Of a DNA stretch of 64,000 nt, positions 60,902 to 64,000 are shown in pieces. The position numbers were made by a program, and so were the translations under genes. Origin of the DNA: Treponema bryantii NK4A124 (lineage in GTDB: Bacteria; Spirochaetota; Spirochaetia; Treponematales; Treponemataceae); contig NZ_ATWV01000002.1 of the NCBI RefSeq assembly GCF_000421345.1, positions 186,001-250,000 on the forward strand, in the 5' to 3' direction. The notes under the pieces were generated by a model. It searched no databases, was not told the DNA's origin, and saw nothing but the letters and a program-made list of their open reading frames with translations. Position 1 is the stretch's first letter. Each line of letters begins with the position of its first letter.

Positions 60902-62835
60902 TGCCACCTATGAGACAAAAGGGCTTTGGAAAGCCTAAAAATGCTAAAAAGACAATTGGCCGCATCCTCCAGTATATGGGAAAATTCAAGGCTTTATGGA
61001 TTGTTGTATTTTTGTGTGTACTTATCAGCTCCGGTGCATCTGTAATCGGAACCTATCTGATTAAGCCAGCTCTGAATAATTATATCATTCCAATGATTGG
61101 TCAGGAGAATCCGGATTTTGGCGGCTTTGCAAGACTGCTGCTTGGAGTTCTTGCTCTCTTCTGCCTTGGAGTTTTTGCTTCCTGGTGTAACTCCCGCCTC
61201 ATGATTTATATTTCAACGAACCTGCTTTACAACGTTCGCTGCGATCTCTTTAGCCGGCTGGAAAAGCTTCCAATCAAATATTACGATGGTCATACTCACG
61301 GCGAACTCATGTCCCGCTTTACAAACGATACAGATGCCCTGCGCGAAATGATGAGCCAGACAGTTCCTCAGCTTTTCTCTTCAATAATCACAGTAGCTTC
61401 GGTATTTGTGATGATGATTTCGCTTAGCCCGCTTCTTACTCTTGTAATGATTATTACAATGTTTTTGATTACTTTGGGCATGGCTGCCGTTGGTAAACGT
61501 TCTGCAAAAGCCTTCCGTGAAAATCAGAAGTGTGTCGGCGAATTAAACGGATTTATAGAAGAGATGATTGAAGGCCAGAAGGTAATCAAGGTATTTAATT
61601 ACGAGCCAAAGGCAATTGAACGCTTTGAAGCTTTGAGTGAAAATCTTCGCAAGGCCGGAACCTCTGCCATGACTTATGGTGGACTTATGGGTCCAATGAT
61701 GAATAACTTCAGCCATATGCAGTATGCGGTTGTGGCAATTCTTGCAGCTGCCTTGATGATTATGGGCGAGAGCGGTTTGATGTCTTTCAACCTTTTTACC
61801 GGCGTTATGAATCTTGGAACCATTGCGGCCTTTTTGCAGTATACAAGATCTTTCAGTCAGCCAATTTCTATGATGTCTATGCAGGCAAACTCTGTGCTCA
61901 ATGCTCTTGCCGGCGCGGAAAGAATTTTTGCTGTTATTGATGAAGAAGAAGAAATTGACCAGGGCGCTTTCACTTTGGTAAACGCTTATGAAGCAAAGGA
62001 AGCAGACGGACAGTCAAAACTTGTTCAGTCTTATGCTTCAACAGGTGAGTGGGCCTGGAAAAATTCTGCAGATAATTCTCTGCGTAAACTGGAAGGGGAG
62101 GTCGTTTTTGATCACGTAACCTTCGGTTATAAGCCGGAGAAAACTGTTCTGCACGATATCTGCATTCACGCAAAGCCCGGTCAGAAAATTGCCCTTGTTG
62201 GTTCTACCGGTTCGGGTAAAACTACAACAATCAATCTGCTTTCCCGCTTTTACGATGTGCCGGAAGGCTGCGGTAAAATCACTTACGACGGCATTCCTTT
62301 GAATGATATTTCTAAGGGCTCTCTGCGTAAGTCGCTTGGTATGGTTCAGCAGACAACACACTTGTTCACAGGAACCATTAAAGATAATATCCGCTATGGA
62401 AATCTCGAAGCGTCAGATGCGCAGATTTACGAGGCTGCAAAACTTGCCAATGCAGATCATTTTATCCGCCATCTGGAAAATGGTTACGATACAGTTATTA
62501 CAGGAGACGGTGCAAGCCTGAGTCAGGGACAGAGACAGCTGCTGGCTATTGCAAGGGCTGCGGTTGCAAATCCACCGGTACTGATTCTTGATGAAGCAAC
62601 ATCTTCTATCGATACCCGAACTGAAAAACTGATTGAAGATGGAATGGACTCACTGATGAAAGGTCGTACAACCTTTGTTATTGCCCACCGCTTATCTACT
62701 GTCCGCAATGCCGACGAAATTATCGTTCTGGAACACGGAAATATCATAGAACGCGGTACCCACGACGAGCTTATTGCCGCCAAGGGCCGCTACTACTTCC
62801 TCTACACCGGAAATAAAATTACGCTTGATGAATAA
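60901..62835 (+). CDS. ABC exporter half-transporter with canonical ATPase site
   Basis: 644 aa: six membrane segments (about 28-335) followed by an ABC ATPase. Walker A is 'GSTGSGKTT' near residue 433, the signature is 'LSQGQRQLLAIAR' (Gln instead of the first Gly), and Walker B is 'VLILDEATSSIDT' with the catalytic Glu. An extra segment of about 60 residues precedes the ATPase (about 350-400). With the previous gene it forms a heterodimer having one active and one degenerate ATP site. The start codon overlaps the previous stop by one base; AGGAGG ('GAAGGAGGTAATG') serves as ribosome-binding site. Confidence 0.92.
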   Translation: MPPMRQKGFGKPKNAKKTIGRILQYMGKFKALWIVVFLCVLISSGASVIGTYLIKPALNNYIIPMIGQENPDFGGFARLLLGVLALFCLGVFASWCNSRLMIYISTNLLYNVRCDLFSRLEKLPIKYYDGHTHGELMSRFTNDTDALREMMSQTVPQLFSSIITVASVFVMMISLSPLLTLVMIITMFLITLGMAAVGKRSAKAFRENQKCVGELNGFIEEMIEGQKVIKVFNYEPKAIERFEALSENLRKAGTSAMTYGGLMGPMMNNFSHMQYAVVAILAAALMIMGESGLMSFNLFTGVMNLGTIAAFLQYTRSFSQPISMMSMQANSVLNALAGAERIFAVIDEEEEIDQGAFTLVNAYEAKEADGQSKLVQSYASTGEWAWKNSADNSLRKLEGEVVFDHVTFGYKPEKTVLHDICIHAKPGQKIALVGSTGSGKTTTINLLSRFYDVPEGCGKITYDGIPLNDISKGSLRKSLGMVQQTTHLFTGTIKDNIRYGNLEASDAQIYEAAKLANADHFIRHLENGYDTVITGDGASLSQGQRQLLAIARAAVANPPVLILDEATSSIDTRTEKLIEDGMDSLMKGRTTFVIAHRLSTVRNADEIIVLEHGNIIERGTHDELIAAKGRYYFLYTGNKITLDE

Positions 62836-62843
62836 TTTTTTTT

Positions 62844-62871
62844 GTCATTCCCCGGCTTGACCGGGGAATCC
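62844..62871. repeat. Family C repeat that contributes a -35 box
   Basis: GTCATTCCCCGG and CCGGGGAATCC around CTTGA. The TTGACC inside it is the best -35 for the next gene. Confidence 0.8.
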
Positions 62872-62884
62872 ATTGTGTTATAAT
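62857..62884 (+). promoter_or_regulatory. Predicted promoter of the small exported protein
   Basis: TTGACC 62857-62862 (inside the repeat), a 16-base spacer, TATAAT 62879-62884. Confidence 0.55.
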
Positions 62885-62921
62885 TAAATAACAATCTATT
62901 AAGATTAAGGAGTTATTGATT

Positions 62922-63293
62922 ATGAAAAAGCTTATAGCTTTAGCAGTGGCTGCTGTAATGACAGCAGGTGTCTTCGCTCTGGATCTTGGCGGAATCAAAG
63001 GAACCTGGCAGGACAAAAAATGGGATGCAGACTGGACCTTCTCTGCAGATGGAAAAATTGTGCTTACAAAAACAAGCACCGGCGAAGAAGTCTACACCTT
63101 CAAAGACGGCACCGTACAGAATTTTAAGGTAAATGCTGATACTACCGGTGTTTCAATTTCTTTCGACTGCAAGGATACAGAACGCTCTTATTCCTTCAAA
63201 AAAGGAATTTCCCTTGATGCAGACCTGGACATGGTCGTAAATCCAGATTGGACAACAGAAGACTACAACACTGTTATTAAATTCAAAAAATAA
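62922..63293 (+). CDS. Small exported protein of unknown function (lipocalin-like pattern)
   Basis: 123 aa from ATG 62922, with AAGGAG nine bases upstream. Signal peptide 'MKKLIALAVAAVMTAGVFA' without a lipobox, so periplasmic or outer-membrane. The mature part is all-beta: 'IKGTWQDKKWDADWTFSADG' resembles the 'G.W' start of lipocalin-like proteins, followed by 'IVLTKTSTGEEVYTF'. The fold guess is weak. Its promoter draws its -35 from a family C repeat. Confidence 0.65.
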   Translation: MKKLIALAVAAVMTAGVFALDLGGIKGTWQDKKWDADWTFSADGKIVLTKTSTGEEVYTFKDGTVQNFKVNADTTGVSISFDCKDTERSYSFKKGISLDADLDMVVNPDWTTEDYNTVIKFKK

Positions 63294-63333
63294 TCAATCT
63301 CAAAAAGTAATAAATTAAAAATAATGAATTAAC

Positions 63334-63362
63334 TTGCAAAAATGACATAATAGTCATATAGT
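63334..63362 (+). promoter_or_regulatory. Predicted promoter with inverted repeat, upstream of the last gene
   Basis: TTGCAA 63334-63339, a 17-base spacer, TATAGT 63357-63362. ATGAC/GTCAT (63342-63357) forms an inverted repeat in the spacer, a possible operator. The 85-base leader then folds into GTGC.GAAAAAA / TTTTTTCGCAC (about 63371-63400) and CCCG.GC / GC.CGGG (about 63413-63433) hairpins before an AGGAG site. Confidence 0.5.
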
Positions 63363-63453
63363 TAACAACGCGTGCAGAAAAAAAACTTACTTTTTTCGCA
63401 CAAAAAACTAAACCCGCGCAAAAAAAGCACGGGAAAAAACAGGAGATATTACT

Positions 63454-64000
63454 ATGAAAATGGTAAAGAAAATTTTGTTGGGAACTCTTGCAGTTGCTGC
63501 AATCTTGTCATTCGCTGGCTGTCAGCGTGAAACTGCAGGAAACGAGGATCTCATCCAAGTAAACTCAGCAAGCAGTAAAGCATCAATTAGTTATACAAAT
63601 GATGGCGACAGTGTAACTCGAGGTTTTAAATCATTAAACACAAAGCACCTTGATGCAATCTGTAAAATTGAAATGAAAGTTACAGATCTTGTTGATAAGA
63701 CTGTTGAGGGAAGTAAAATTGTTTCTAATGGTACCATGGGATATATTTTCAATATCGTAAAAGGCGCAGATGAAAAATATGCATTCTCAATTGCAGGTGT
63801 TAGATACAATCAATCAACTGGTGAAGTTCAGGCTTATGTTGAGTCATTCTCAGGAATTGAAGCTGCAAAACTTGAGGATAAACTTGAAGGTGGTGTTGTA
63901 GCAACAGGTCTTCCTAATTATGGACAGTCTTATGGATTTACATTGTTGGATAAGGCTGCTGTTGATGCTCTCCTTACTGCAAACCCAGGAAAAATTACTC
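63454..64000 (+). CDS. Lipoprotein, 3' end beyond the window
   Basis: At least 182 codons, open to the end of the window. The lipoprotein signal 'MKMVKKILLGTLAVAAILSF' ends at Cys23 (FAGC). The mature part shows beta-rich sequence ('MGYIFNIVKGADEKYAFSIAGVRYNQSTGEVQAYVESFSG' region, about residues 90-130) with no family recognised. AGGAG ribosome-binding site nine bases before the ATG. Unusual for the window in having a strong promoter and a structured leader of about 85 bases, so it may be highly or conditionally expressed. Confidence 0.75.
   Translation, partial: MKMVKKILLGTLAVAAILSFAGCQRETAGNEDLIQVNSASSKASISYTNDGDSVTRGFKSLNTKHLDAICKIEMKVTDLVDKTVEGSKIVSNGTMGYIFNIVKGADEKYAFSIAGVRYNQSTGEVQAYVESFSGIEAAKLEDKLEGGVVATGLPNYGQSYGFTLLDKAAVDALLTANPGKIT

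Noticed and set aside
59717-60907. A long open frame (396 codons) antisense to the first ABC exporter gene
   Set aside because: The exporter frame has all ABC motifs; the antisense protein is Asn/Cys/Arg-rich with no recognisable domain, as expected of a shadow frame.

Overview
The window looks like chromosome of a Treponema-like, probably gut-associated spirochaete. The evidence is indirect: moderate GC, many long treponemal-style envelope proteins, a protein of the DUF5312 type, FecR-domain and CHASE2 class III cyclase genes, and the general protein style. No rRNA or other phylogenetic marker was available to fix the species.

Layout. 0-5.4 kb: end of a putative K+ channel, a cyclic-nucleotide-binding protein, rsgA, mutS2 and a methyltransferase. 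5.5-12.9 kb: a diguanylate cyclase, then a lipid-like group (GH3-type acyl-adenylating enzyme, HAD hydrolase, PlsC-type acyltransferase, LolA-like carrier, MMPL/RND exporter). 12.9-19.4 kb: asd-dapA operon, a second diguanylate cyclase divergent from aroC, a D-Ala-D-Ala carboxypeptidase and a CBM48 protein. 19.4-20.7 kb: tRNA-Gln, tRNA-Glu and an Rpn/PD-(D/E)XK nuclease. 20.7-45.5 kb: a 25-kb envelope locus of two divergent operons. Leftward: class III cyclase, FecR/FN3-like protein, beta-barrel protein, 1207-aa lipoprotein with beta-helix and FGE-like fold. Rightward: a barrel protein with a dead transglutaminase-like domain, a barrel protein with an intact one, and a 3359-aa lipoprotein. 45.5-47.3 kb: a toxin-antitoxin island with Phd/VapC, HicAB and, on the opposite strand, a 39-aa basic hydrophobic peptide faced by a short convergent RNA that looks like an unrecognised type I toxin-antitoxin pair. 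47.3-50.7 kb: CHASE2 cyclase and a small FecR protein. 50.9-62.8 kb: a spirochaete protein of unknown function, an acyl-CoA carboxyltransferase, a kinase-like membrane protein, hflK-hflC, a DUF4230 protein and a heterodimeric ABC exporter. The right end has a small exported protein and the start of a lipoprotein.

Two themes cut across the genes. First, small palindromic repeats of at least four families fill most intergenic gaps. The commonest (arms GGTGGTTGAG / CGAAACCACC) usually sits as two copies in opposite orientation. Its apex differs in sequence from copy to copy yet stays self-complementary. Copies are also found in frame inside three genes. Second, at least seven genes have a TATAAT-like -10 box 5-9 nt before the start codon and no ribosome-binding site, which suggests leaderless mRNAs.

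The best candidates for something undescribed are the small peptide/antisense RNA pair that shares one 27-bp operator with the Phd/VapC promoter, the covarying repeats that enter surface-protein linkers, and the divergent cyclase-FecR / transglutaminase-giant-lipoprotein locus. All function calls come from reading motifs by eye; no database search was run.
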